A stretch of 64,000 nucleotides of DNA. It comes from Mesostigma viride. Its lineage: Eukaryota; Streptophyta; Mesostigmatophyceae; Mesostigmatales; Mesostigmataceae. Each line of letters starts with the position of its first letter. Positions within the stretch are counted from its first letter, which is position 1. The stretch is from positions 592,607 through 656,606 of the forward strand of contig RPFO01000038.1 in the NCBI GenBank assembly GCA_009746045.1. Reading direction: 5' to 3'. Shown here one piece after another: positions 27,401-37,800 of the stretch. Under the pieces are notes generated by a model, which was not told the DNA's origin, made no database searches, and saw only the letters and a program-made list of their open reading frames with translations. A program made the translations under genes and the position numbers.

Positions 27401-29478
27401 CTACCTTGGTCTCTTGTATCCCCGCGACAGGTCATTAGAACTCTTATCGGGTTGTCCGTGTGTCTGTCATGTCCCCGCTTGCCTCCCAGCCACCAATCAC
27501 CTTGGTCCTGCTTGTATGCACAGCGCGCCATTGCCCCTCATCAACTGCCCATCCATCCCCGAGAGAAAACGCCGCTTGCATGGGTTACTGACCAGCAAAA
27601 GCGTAGCCTGCTTGTACGGAGGGGACACGCATTCGCCTGGTCATCACTCCCTTGGGGGTAGTTTAAAATAAGGGCGATCCTGCGTTCCGCGCTACCAAAT
27701 GGCTTTGCGTCGGCTCATTCTGCGGCTTGTGTGTGCGTGCTGGCTGCCCTGGTGGAGCAGCCGCGATGGTGGAGGCCAAGCCGCAGTTGCGCAAGAGAGA
27801 TGAAGACCGAGACGTCACTGTGGGGCCGCAGGTGGTCGCGCCACCTGCCTCCCTGCGCGCCAAGTGAGTGCTGCTAGAGCTATTGTAGCCAGTGAGTGCT
27901 ATGGCTATTGTAGCAGGTGAGCGCTGCGGCTTCGCTCGGCAACGGTTTCCAGTTTCTTTTACAGTGGCCACGATGGGGTGGTGCACGATGCCCACTGGAG
28001 CATGCGGTGCTCAGTGGAAGGCATGGCAGTTACCAGTGCCATCCAACTACCCACTTGGATTACCCACTGTCGTCTTGTACTGTACAGACACAGTCACATG
28101 GGTGGCTCACCCTGACCCGTGAGATAGGCCTCGACGGCCATCCCTGCCATGGACACAAGGGGCCAGCGATCGCCAGGTGTCCATCCAGCGGGGAAAATAA
28201 TGGTAATCTGCGTACTTTGTGGTCATCGGATAGCAGCAGCTCTTCTGTTTGGATGTAGAGGCTTGTTGTTTGTTGGTGCCTAGCTACAGCAATAGCTGAC
28301 GTCACAGGGCCGATGATCAGTAAGTTTGGCAATCGCTGATGTCACAAGGCGGATTAGCAACAGGTGTCCCAACACAGACTCCCAGGCCAGGCCAGCACGG
28401 GCTGCAGGGAGGGGAGCCACATGGCTGGTGAGCGCATGGGGTCTTGTGCGTCCCCAGTTTGGTTATTCTGTTGCAGGTACGCGGGCATCTGTTGCAGGTC
28501 CCGCCAAGGGTCCTTCTTCCAAATGTTTCGCTGCTTGTGCTGGCAGATGCTCGTGGTTTTGACGGTGGTGGTGTTGGTGGCGGCGGGTTCTTTTGACGTG
28601 GGGGGTGATAGAGGCAGCATCAGCATGGCTCATTCCCCCGGGTAAAAAATTGTGTCGGCCGTACGAACCTCGTGTTTAGGGTGTCGTGAACACACATATT
28701 TGTGCTTTTCTCCGCTTCTTGTCCCATGTGCTGGCATTCCACCACCTCGGCCCCACAGTTTGGCTTTTAAAGATCATGATTACTGTACCTGAGGGTTTGA
28801 GGGGTGGCCCTGAGTAAAGGATCGATACGTGAGGCTGGACATGGCCAGCCTGCATGCCATGTCGGACGGAGGAGGGAAGAGAGCTATCCAGCACGTATGT
28901 GGCTGCGTGTGGTGCTCCCTTGATGCTCACCTGGCGGTATAATCTGATCGCTACATCGCTGAAACCATGTTCTTGGTGGGTTCTAGATGATGAGGCACCG
29001 TTTTGGCCGCTATCTATCTGTGGCGAGCATTAAACGCAGGATGGGTTCACAGCATTGCCGGGGCAAATTTTGCGGGCTGTTCCTCGTAAACCGATCAGGG
29101 AGGGGTCGCCCTTCGACTCCATAGCATGGAACCCACGGGTCACTATACCAGTCTCTATAACAGTTGGGTGGTCGCGTTGCGAAGGTATACACCCATGAGT
29201 CATCAAAGCATTCAGGGTATATAAACCCCTATCTGCGTTGCCAATGTCGCCAAGGCATCCAGCAGGCATTGAAAACAGGGTTTTCTTTGCTGCCCTATGC
29301 TGCCTTCTCCGTTTGTACCCTTTGCGCTTGCAACAGGCCTGTGCCCAAACATGCCCGCACGGAGGAGGAGAAGGCCACCATCAAAGACAAGGAGCGCCTC
29401 AAGCGCATGAAGGGGCAGAGCACGCACGCGACTTGGAAATCAGAGACAGAGATGCAGCTGCGGCAGACTTACGACTGA
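24449..29478 (+). CDS. C1orf52/UPF0690-like protein, 198 aa, four exons
   Basis: Exons are 24449-24664, 25477-25612, 27761-27863 and 29337-29478, with phases 0, 1 and 2 matching. The N-terminus is acidic (YASDDDGVWSDSD). LPSPGDFFAK continues across intron 1 into VKGPPSFLTP, the hallmark of the C1orf52 (UPF0690) family. The middle exon gives KPQLRKRDEDRDVTV. The C-terminus is a charged helix with KDKERLKRMKGQ, then THATWKSETEMQLRQTYD and stop, which resembles the family end. The function of this conserved eukaryotic family is not established; the lysine-rich helix suggests nuclear or RNA-related contacts, but that is inference. Intron 1 uses a GC donor (AAG|GCAAGT). Intron 2 holds the 34-bp array. 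ATG 24449 is the first in frame. Confidence 0.78.
25832..26933. repeat. 34-bp minisatellite, about 32 copies
   Basis: The unit has GGCTAGCGGGGCTTT(A/G)GCAG followed by CAACCATGATCACA. It contains the palindromes GCTAGC and TGATCA. The first dozen copies read TTTAGCAG and later ones TTTGGCAG, with one late return to A (about 26829). It lies within intron 2 of the C1orf52-like gene and has no spacers, so it is not a CRISPR array. Confidence 0.95.
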
Positions 29479-29876
29479 TACTATTGAGAGCACAGGAGAC
29501 ATGACCTGTGCGGTGACTTGAGCATTGTAGTAGGGCATTCATCCCTTCCGCCAGCACATAATGTGCATGGCAGATGGACAGATAAGGGTGCTTCTGCAGA
29601 CAAGCGTGGGCAAGTCTCGAGGAATCCAAATGTGCGATGTGCCCAAAATTGAGTGTTGTTTGGGGGGGGGGGGGGACCTTGGCGCTGCAGCTTAATCTCA
29701 CTTGGCCGCATGCCATGTAGCATGCATAGTTGGCAACAAAATGGGCTTTGTTATTCAGATGAGGTTCCGCTTCTTTCACCACCGAAAGCTAGGAACTGAG
29801 TGGGCATATCAGATAACACACCGGAGCTTTGTGGAGATCTGCAAACCCATGCACATGATGGCCGCAACGCTCGACA

Positions 29877-30240
29877 CCACAAGGCCCGCACCTTCAAAGA
29901 ACAGCTTGTAGAGGACATGGGGGGGCTAGGCCTCTCCGTGATTTGGACCAAGATGATGGACAAGGCCAAGTGGGCCCAGGTCATAGGGGATCGACAACGA
30001 CCCCCCCCCCCCGTGAGGAAGCGCCCGCGTGTTTGCAAACGCGGGAAGCACGCTGGACAGGACCCCTAGGGTAGAGAGCTTAGATATGACAGAGTTGGCT
30101 TGATGATGTAGGTAGACTAGACCGGTAGGATCAGAATAGACCGGTAGGATTGCGTGTCCCCATCCATCCATCCATCCATCCATCCATCGGGGTTAATGCT
30201 CCGTGACTCCCCAACGGGAGCACGAGTTTCATTACTTGCA
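29877..30240 (+). mobile_element. LINE 3' end: ORF2 C-terminus, 3' UTR, (CATC)n, hairpin
   Basis: The frame ending at 30069 (FKEQLVEDMG, VIWTKMMDKAKWAQVIG, PPPPVRKRPR) parallels the C-terminus of the LINE at 14196 (LWTAMQDKTRWKKIV, PPPPKRRSR). About 90 bp of 3' UTR follow, then (CATC)7 at about 30160-30188 and the hairpin at 30203-30223 (arms GTG(A)CTCCC and GGGAGCAC, loop CAAC). It is strongly 5'-truncated and sits 400 bp downstream of the C1orf52-like stop. Confidence 0.75.
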
Positions 30241-31023
30241 CGTGATCGACATGTACTGCTCGGCGGACACATGGTCGGCCAATCACAACTTGTGAGCTAG
30301 GCAATCACAACTTATACATCAACGAGACAACAATATTGTTGCAATATTCCTATGATGTTCCGGACAAGATGGAGACGCGGTGCGCAGTGGTGTGTCCATT
30401 AATTAGTTTACCAGTGTCAATGAGACAACCGGAATGTCAACTGTCACTGTAAATAACTAATTTATTAATTAAACACGTCCTCTAGGTTTGTACGTCACAC
30501 TACAACCATGGATTCCAGCCGTGGTCAACCTGCCTACTTCGGCGATACTAGAATATCCCGTAGGTCCGTGCGTATAGTACTCCTGCGTAGGTCTAGTGGT
30601 GAGTCATCTTCTATAGATTCAGCAATATCGGGCATATTGGCCATAATTTCAATGCACACGGATACACATTTCCATCACCATTCATCTTCATCATCCTGAA
30701 CGACTCGAACACGCGGACAAGATAACGGCAGGCTTGAGCTACCATGGTCCGGATTCTCCCGATTTCTGGCCTGCGCTGGTTGTCTCCTTGATATTGGCCC
30801 CCCTCTCCGGTAAAGAGGTTTTTCGCAGTTGGGCTGTTTGGAAACGTTAAGTGAGATGCGGCCTTCGGATCGGGAGACTCACACAGCCGCGAAATCATGC
30901 CAAAGGTCAGGACTATGTTCGATTCCTTGCTGGTAGCTTCTAGGCTTTCTTACTTTCTGTGTTCCGCGGAATCTCAGATCTGGGCAGCTAGCGTTTTCAC
31001 GTTTGTTGCTTTCTGACGATGAC

Positions 31024-31275
31024 GTGCCCCCGTTGGGGAGTCACGGAGCACCGCGGAGTGCTTTTAATCCCTGCATGTATATCAAAGAGACAACCAGCGC
31101 AGGCCAGAAATCGGGAGAATCCGGACCATGGTAGCTCGAGCCTGCCGTTATCTTTTCTGCATATGTATATATGCACAACAGGTTAAGAAAGGGCAGAGAC
31201 CCCCTTTCTCCTTCATGCATGCCAGAGGCATGCCACAACAGCAATCGGACATGGTAGACGATCCGGCAAATTCTG
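31024..31275 (-). mobile_element. SINE-like repeat (minus), interrupted
   Basis: In reverse orientation it matches 3600-3790. The hairpin at 31024-31044 keeps the GTG(A)CTCCC arm and pairs it with GGGGGCAC, a G-U wobble replacing one A-U pair. A piece of the inverted-end repeat (31081-31136) splits the body. Confidence 0.6.
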
Positions 31276-31287
31276 TGGGCCGGTGCA

Positions 31288-31450
31288 ATAATTAATTAAT
31301 TACACTCGTGCTCCCGTTGGGGAGTCATGGAGCACCGAAAGTGCTTTTAATCCATGTGTGTGCACAACAGGAGAAAGGGCAGAGACCCCCATTCTCCTTC
31401 ATGCCAAAGGCATGCATGCCACAGCTGCAATCGGACACACTAAACGGTCC
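31288..31450 (-). mobile_element. SINE-like repeat (minus) with AATTAAT tail
   Basis: Homologous to 3600-3790. The hairpin lies at 31308-31328 and the tail (TAATTAATTAAT on the plus strand) at about 31288-31302. Confidence 0.65.
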
Positions 31451-31903
31451 AATAATCCGGTGCAATCAGACCCGCGTACGTGAGCATATCATAGCATGGA
31501 GCGTGGGCAAGCAAGCGGAGCATAGCTAGGGCGTAGCATCAAGGAGACAACCAGCGCAGGCCAGAAATCGGGAGAATCCGGACCATGGTAGCTCGAGCCT
31601 GCCGTTATCTTGTCCGCGTGTTCGAGTCGTTCAGGATGATGAAGATGAATGCATATCGATGGAAATGTGTATCCTTGTGCATTGAAATTATGGCTGGCTT
31701 ACGTGTAGAGCGACTATAGATGACCAGCTAGACGGTGGGGCCGGAAACAGCATGCTTGATCAGGGCGTGTGTTTCGAGCCTAACTGGCCGGGAGTGTCTA
31801 GTGGTGAGCACCATTGCTGCGATCGCTCTCCCATCATTTACGAGGAAATAGGTACCGCAAATGGAAAACCACTGAAAAGACCTGTCTAGCTAGTGAGTAG
31901 CAT

Positions 31904-32066
31904 GGCTGGCTAGTAGTTATAGGGCTTTCTAGATTAGATTAGCTTAGAGTCAGATTAGTTCGGTTTCGCGGCTTCGCCCACAGGTCCATCCATCCAGCAA
32001 GGGAATATGTGCTACATGATCTGGACCAATGGAGTCATGTTATAATTTAATTTAATCTTTTTAATG
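31904..32066 (+). mobile_element. LINE 3' UTR and tail, second family
   Basis: It aligns with 15100-15240: TTTCTAGA.TAGAT, TAGCTTAGAGT, CGCGGCTTC, CATCCA, ATATGTGCTACATGATCT, then ATGTTATAATTTAATTTAAT. The hairpin (32015-32039) keeps the outer CATGA/TCATG stem, but the CAAC loop region is degenerate. No coding sequence remains. Confidence 0.65.
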
Positions 32067-34847
32067 GCTGACTGTACTAATGCTAAGTTAAGATAAGGCC
32101 ACGGCTGGTTGTGTACCGTGCGTTAGCGGTGCACGTGACTAGATATGGTGGCAAGGCTAGGCATTGCTGACATTCTAGGCATGGCTAGACTGTCACTGTA
32201 GCGGGCTCGATCGATCCAAATCGCTTACATATGACTGTGCACAATACTAACCATTCTGAAACTAGCTCGAAGGCCTGGAATCTGGAGGATCAATCGGACC
32301 ACGCGGGTTCCAAGCCTGCCATTAGATTATGTTAATTGCGTTTGTATATGTTGTCTCATTTATATTTTTAGTCGTCTCACTTCATATTTTGGAGCATTCA
32401 GATTGCAGATAATTTCAGGCTCAAGCTACGTACCATGGTCCGGATTCTCTAGATTTCTGGCCAGACTGCACTGCTGGCTATTTCCTTGATATTCACACTA
32501 TTGCTGTCATGATCATGCTTACCGGACTTCTAGTTTGGTCGCAAAAAATTACACTAGGGCGCAATTAGTACACAAATTAACGCCCTACAGTAACCACCAC
32601 CCTTGGCAATGCGTACTGTGGTACCTACACTCCAAAGATCCTAACATGTTTCTATATCCCCCACCCCACGAGCATTCCCAGTCGGCTAGGGAACTCACGT
32701 ACAACTTGTCGGAGTATATATGAGTAAGTATCTGTACACTGGATATACAGAGGGAAGCCCTAGCATCGAGATCTACAATAAGTCAGTACAGCTGACCCTT
32801 ACTGGTACTGAGTAGACGATGTGAAAACGTGCTGAGAATCCTCATTAACGTTCTCCCAAGAAGACACCAACTGCATGGAGAGTTTGATTTTCGGGCATCG
32901 ACCATGCTGCGACACTCGATGACATGACAGGACCAGGACAGGACTGATCAGGACTCGGATCCGGGCGCCATGCTCAATAGGCATCCCGCAGGCACACGCG
33001 TCATGCTGCCAACCACGCGTGACGCATGCCGATATCAGTACCGGGTGTACGAAGGTGCGTATAAGTTACCCTTGACTCTTGAGATATGGAAGTGGGCAGG
33101 GTTTAGAGGGGAAGACAAGAAGAGGAAGAAAGCCGCATGGTGTATAAAGGAGGCAGGAGATTGAGGGAGGCATGGGCTGTTAGTCAAGAACTGAAGGGAT
33201 CCCCAAAAGTTTCCCGTAATCCTGGTCGACCACTACTTAGTCGACCACAGCCGCCACGGCAAGGAATCCATTTAAAGGGGGCGTTTGCTTTCACTAGTAC
33301 TGCTCGTAAAGAGCACACCTGAATGGATACTATGTTGGTATGGATCCCAGGGATTTCAAAGGCTGGTTGTCTCATAAAATTACTTTAGGACCGACAATCT
33401 CTTGGAAAAAATCCAAGTTTCCTTTTAATTTGTAAGACAATTTTGGCGTTCACTGTCCCGGCTGCGCGATTGCCGGCCATCCACAGGGTCCTAGCGGTAT
33501 CAGATAGATAATTTTTTTGGCTAGTTACATGCGCAAGATGATAGCACACAATCAATACTACTCCGATTCCGTGACCATGGCAGCACCTTGTAAATAATTG
33601 AATTGGCCTGTTGCAGTGATGCCCATTGCCATGCCAGTGATGCCAGCACGTTGACTGCCAAGACGTGCCAACAAGCGCGGTCACTGATCACGCAGGATCA
33701 CGCATACCTAGGACCCTTGACCAGCCTTGAACCCTGCTTTGACTGGCAATTAGCGCGGCAAGCTGCGGCAAGCCTGCGGCAACTCCGGCGGCAAGGCCTG
33801 TTTCCCGCGCAGACTCGTGGGCCGGGCCGACGTCCGACTTCGCTTAGTTACTACAGTAGTGCGGTGGTGCGGCTGGTGCCCCGAAACCCCGCACTCCACC
33901 CCGCACAACAGAGTTTGCATTCATCTGAGAGTTTGTACTGTACTTTGTACTGTACTGTACGAGTTCGCTGGTCCCTCTCGGGTCCAGTGAGACAACCTCT
34001 ATAAGTGCTGATTGACCCAGCCAGTCGGTCAGTTGATTCCCACGCCGGTTACCCATCCTCCGGGCGGGCTCCGGCACGGCGGCCACAACGATGCGTGCTT
34101 TGCAAGTCGCTCATTCAGGGAGTCCTAAACGTTCCAGGCCTGAGCTGGAAATCACGCGCAACCGTGATAGACATGAACGTGTCTTCGAAAGGCCGACATG
34201 CACTGATGGATTGATTTGATGAGACTTTCCACTTGGCCGGTTGTCCTTAATCCAGTGTACTGTCCTATCTACACGAATTGCTCAGGAGAATTCCCAATTC
34301 TTCGTATTATAAACCACAGGCAACCATGCCATCATGCGAGTATCAGGCGAGTATGATAACGAGAAGATTGACTGCTGGTGAGATCGACATTATTGCAATT
34401 CATGCGAGTGTGTGATACCAGCTGTTTTTACGAGGACGTAGCGAATTATAGTCTGCCAGCAACTAAGTACAATTGCAAGAAGCTGGGCGTTGAACGGGCA
34501 ATATTATATATTATTAGTTATACCGCGCGACTCGATCGATCGACCACAGCCTGATCCATTACATCAATGGCAATTAAGTACTTTCAGTATAACGTTCATG
34601 TCTTCCCCCGGCCGCCATACGGATGCCAGCACGCATGCGCACGTAATGCTACGTACAAGGAGTTGCACGGCATGGATAGCTAGCTAGCTAGCTGGCCGAC
34701 TTGCAGGGAGACTAGTAGGCCGTCTGCGCGACGTATAACGTACTGCACGATCCAGCTGCAGACCTGGCGACCCCGGGTGCAGGCCGATGCCGCCTGCGGC
34801 CAAGACGTCTTTGATCTAGAGCACGACGTGGGACTTCAACGAGCGCA
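32067..34847. other. Upstream region of the helicase gene, no gene seen
   Basis: There is a degenerate copy of the inverted-end repeat at 32430-32494 and otherwise unique DNA. A 133-codon frame at 33603-34004 is not recognisable. The helicase promoter should lie near the right end; no motif was assigned. Confidence 0.45.
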
Positions 34848-37800
34848 ATGGGAGCCACGGAGTCGAAAAGTCAGATAGCAGATCCAGGCAAGTCCGCGCC
34901 CATCAGTCGCGGAATAGGCAATACTGACCTTGCTAGCTCGTTGATCGACCTCAACTGGGCCGGCAGCGGCAGAGGGAACAATTCGGGGGCCGCTGCGCAG
35001 CAAGCCCGGCCGGTCTCCAACCATCTCATGGCCGGGAGCGCTGCTGGCATGTACAGCGGAGCGCAGCCTCGCCCGGCAAGTGCCCCAGCGGGCAGCAATA
35101 CTAAGAGTACAGGTGGGGAAATTGCAGCCATTCAGAAACCTACGACTAGACACGAAACAGGTCCAGGCTGCTCTGCATTTGGGAGTTCTGGTACTGGCCT
35201 GGCAAACAGCCACGGCCAGCAGCACACCGGTTTGGGCATGATTAGCTCCGCCAGTATAAATCATCAGGCTCCCCGCGTGAGGATTACCGATCATCAGGCG
35301 CCCGTGACGGTTGCCAGTCTTCGAGGCCCAATGGCAGGAAATCCCAGCCTCGAAAATGGTGCCCATGGCTCCTCAGGCCGGGGACAAGCCACAGTTCAAA
35401 AAGTAGCCCCTGCCAGCTATCCGCAGGCAGCCAGTATGCCATCCACCAGTACCACCATCCACCCTGCTGTGCCCTCCTCTGCAACCGTGGTTGGTGCAAC
35501 TACTGCTGCTGCAAGCACCCTTGTGGCGGACAACGGGGTGGGAACCGGTGCCCCGTCAGGGTCGAGGGTGGAACCATTCCACTCTGGTCATGTCGCTGCC
35601 ACCCAGTATGCCACCAATTCGGCTGTGCCACGTCCACTCATCACACAACAAGGGCAGCAAGGGCTGCAACATCAGCAAAGGCAGCAACATCAGCAAGGGC
35701 AGCAACATCAGCAAGGGCAGCAAGGACATAGTTCGAATGGCATGGGCAACGCCGTCGGGACGCCAGCGGCCACAACAACTGGCGGCGCTGCCGGCGCATC
35801 CTCCACGAACATCACCCAGAGTAATCGTGGCGGGGGCGGTGCGACCGGTAGCCGCGGTGGTATCACGGCCATCCCTGGGGAGCAGAAGCGACAGGAGCGA
35901 GAGGAGGCACGGGGCAACTCGATCACGGGCGGGCAGCTGGGCCAAAGAGAGGGCAACACGTTCCAGCCTATGCCCACCCTGCAGTCGAAACCTGCACTCA
36001 TGCCTGGCGTCGGCCAGTCTATGCCCACCCAATTGAAACCTGTATTTATATTAGACGTGGGCCCCGGACAGGGTCACATCCAAGGCCTGAATGATGGCTC
36101 CGGTGTCGGCCAGGGAGGGTCCCAAGGCGGGGGCCAGGGCCAGGGCAGGGGCAAGGGTAATGGCAAGGGCCAGGGTGGGGGCCAGGACGGAACCCAGGGC
36201 GAGGGGCAAGGTGGGGGCCACGGCAGGGGGCAGGGCCAGAGCCAGGGCCAGGGCAGGGGCAAGGGCAAGGGCAAAGGCAATCAACAAGAACAGGGACAGG
36301 CCCAGGGTGTGCGCCAGAGTAGGGGGCAGGGTAGGGGCCAAGCCGTCGCCCAGGGTGGGGCCCAAGGTGGGGGCCAGGGTGGGCCACAAAGCCAGCCTGG
36401 CCAGGGCCGGGGCCAGGGCAATGGCAAGGGAAAGGGACATGGGCGGGGACAGGGGGAGAGACAGGGCCAGGGCGCGGGCCAAGTTGCGAGCCATGGAGGG
36501 GGACAAGGGAGGGCTCAGGGACAGGCCATGGGCCAGGGCAGCAGCCAGATGCCATCGACGGTCCAGGGCCAGGGTGTGGCCCAGGGTGTGGCCCAGGGTG
36601 TGGGCCAGAGTTTGGGCCAGGGTGTGGGCAGTCACACCAAGGGTCAGGGTGGGTTTGTGGGCCAGGGCCAAGGGCAGGCGAGCAGTCAGGGCCAGAACAT
36701 GGCCCAGGGTGGGGGACAGGGTGGGGGACAGGGTAGGGGCCAGAGTGTTGCCATTCAAGCCAAGGGTCAGGCTGGGTTTGTGGGGCAGGGCCAAGGGCAG
36801 GCGAGCAGTCAGGGCCAGAACATGACCCAGGGTGGGGGACAGGGTGGGGGACAGGGTGGGGGACAGGGTGGGGGACAGGGTAGGGGCCAGGGCCAGCGAG
36901 GGGGACGAGGACAGGGGCAGGGCCTGGGTGACCGCCGTGGTTGTGAAAGGGGTCAAGGTAACCGCGGCGGGCGATCGGTCTCATCGGGTGCGACCGCTGA
37001 TGGTGCGACATGGTCCCATGCCAGGGTGACGCAGGTGCTGGAGGAGATGCTGCATGGCACCCTGGAGGGGGGGGAGGCGTCGGTGGTGGACCGCGTGCTC
37101 GCCCGCCAGCCTCAGTTCCAGAAGATCCTATCCCTGCCTCCCTCAGGGAGTGCGTCATCGCGAGGCACCCTCTCCTCGGTTTTGCTGGACGCGTCGCAGG
37201 TGGACTGCCTGCTTCGCGTCCTGTCCCATGAGGATGTGGAGACTGAGCCGCATGCTCGTGCCCGCAACAGCCTGCTGCTGGAGGCCGTGCGCAGCGACGC
37301 CTTCATGCAGAAGACGCTGCCGTGGACGCTGCGGGAGCGGGGGGTGACCCCCAGCCAGGTGCTCCAGGTGGTGGCCTTCTGCTCGCTAGTGCTGCGCCAC
37401 CTGCCGCAGTCCTGGCGCGAAGTGCCACTTGGCGACATCCGGGATGCGGCCGAGCGGCTGGCCAGCAAGGCTGGTGACGGCGGCAATAATGCGCTGCTGG
37501 CGACCCTGCAATCGCAGGTGGCAGAATTACGGCAGCTCCGCGACGAGAGCGAGCGGATCACCGAGGGGGCCACAGAAGGGCTGGGACTGAACGTGCCCTT
37601 GTCACGCTTGCCGCCGCAGCCTCGGGGTGGCAGGGCACACGCTGGGGCGGCAGCAGATGCCGTGTGGGTGCCGCCCCCCATGAGCCACCGGGAGCTGAGT
37701 GTCATCCCCGCAGCGAGCGATCTGGTGCAGCGGGACCCTCACGTGCGGGCCAATGTGGTTGGGGGTGTGCCCTGGCAGTGCGAGGAGCATTATTTGGACA

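Larger units (their letters stand above)
30640..31694. mobile_element. Repeat with about 155-bp inverted ends, filled with SINE-like copies
   Basis: 30640-30792 and 31538-31694 are inverted copies of one another, nearly identical apart from a small indel near TCACCATTCAT. They share GACTCGAACACGCGGACAAG and ACCATGGTCCGGATTCTC. Between them lie two minus-oriented SINE-like units (31024-31275, itself interrupted by another copy of the same repeat at 31081-31136, and 31308-31450). No transposase is present. It may be a foldback element or two independent opposite insertions. Confidence 0.6.

Noticed and set aside
36046-37158. Long minus-strand Pro/His-rich and Leu/Thr-rich frames opposite helicase exon 1
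   Set aside because: They are the antisense shadow of the GQG/GRG repeat region. The plus frame continues into conserved ZNFX1 blocks.
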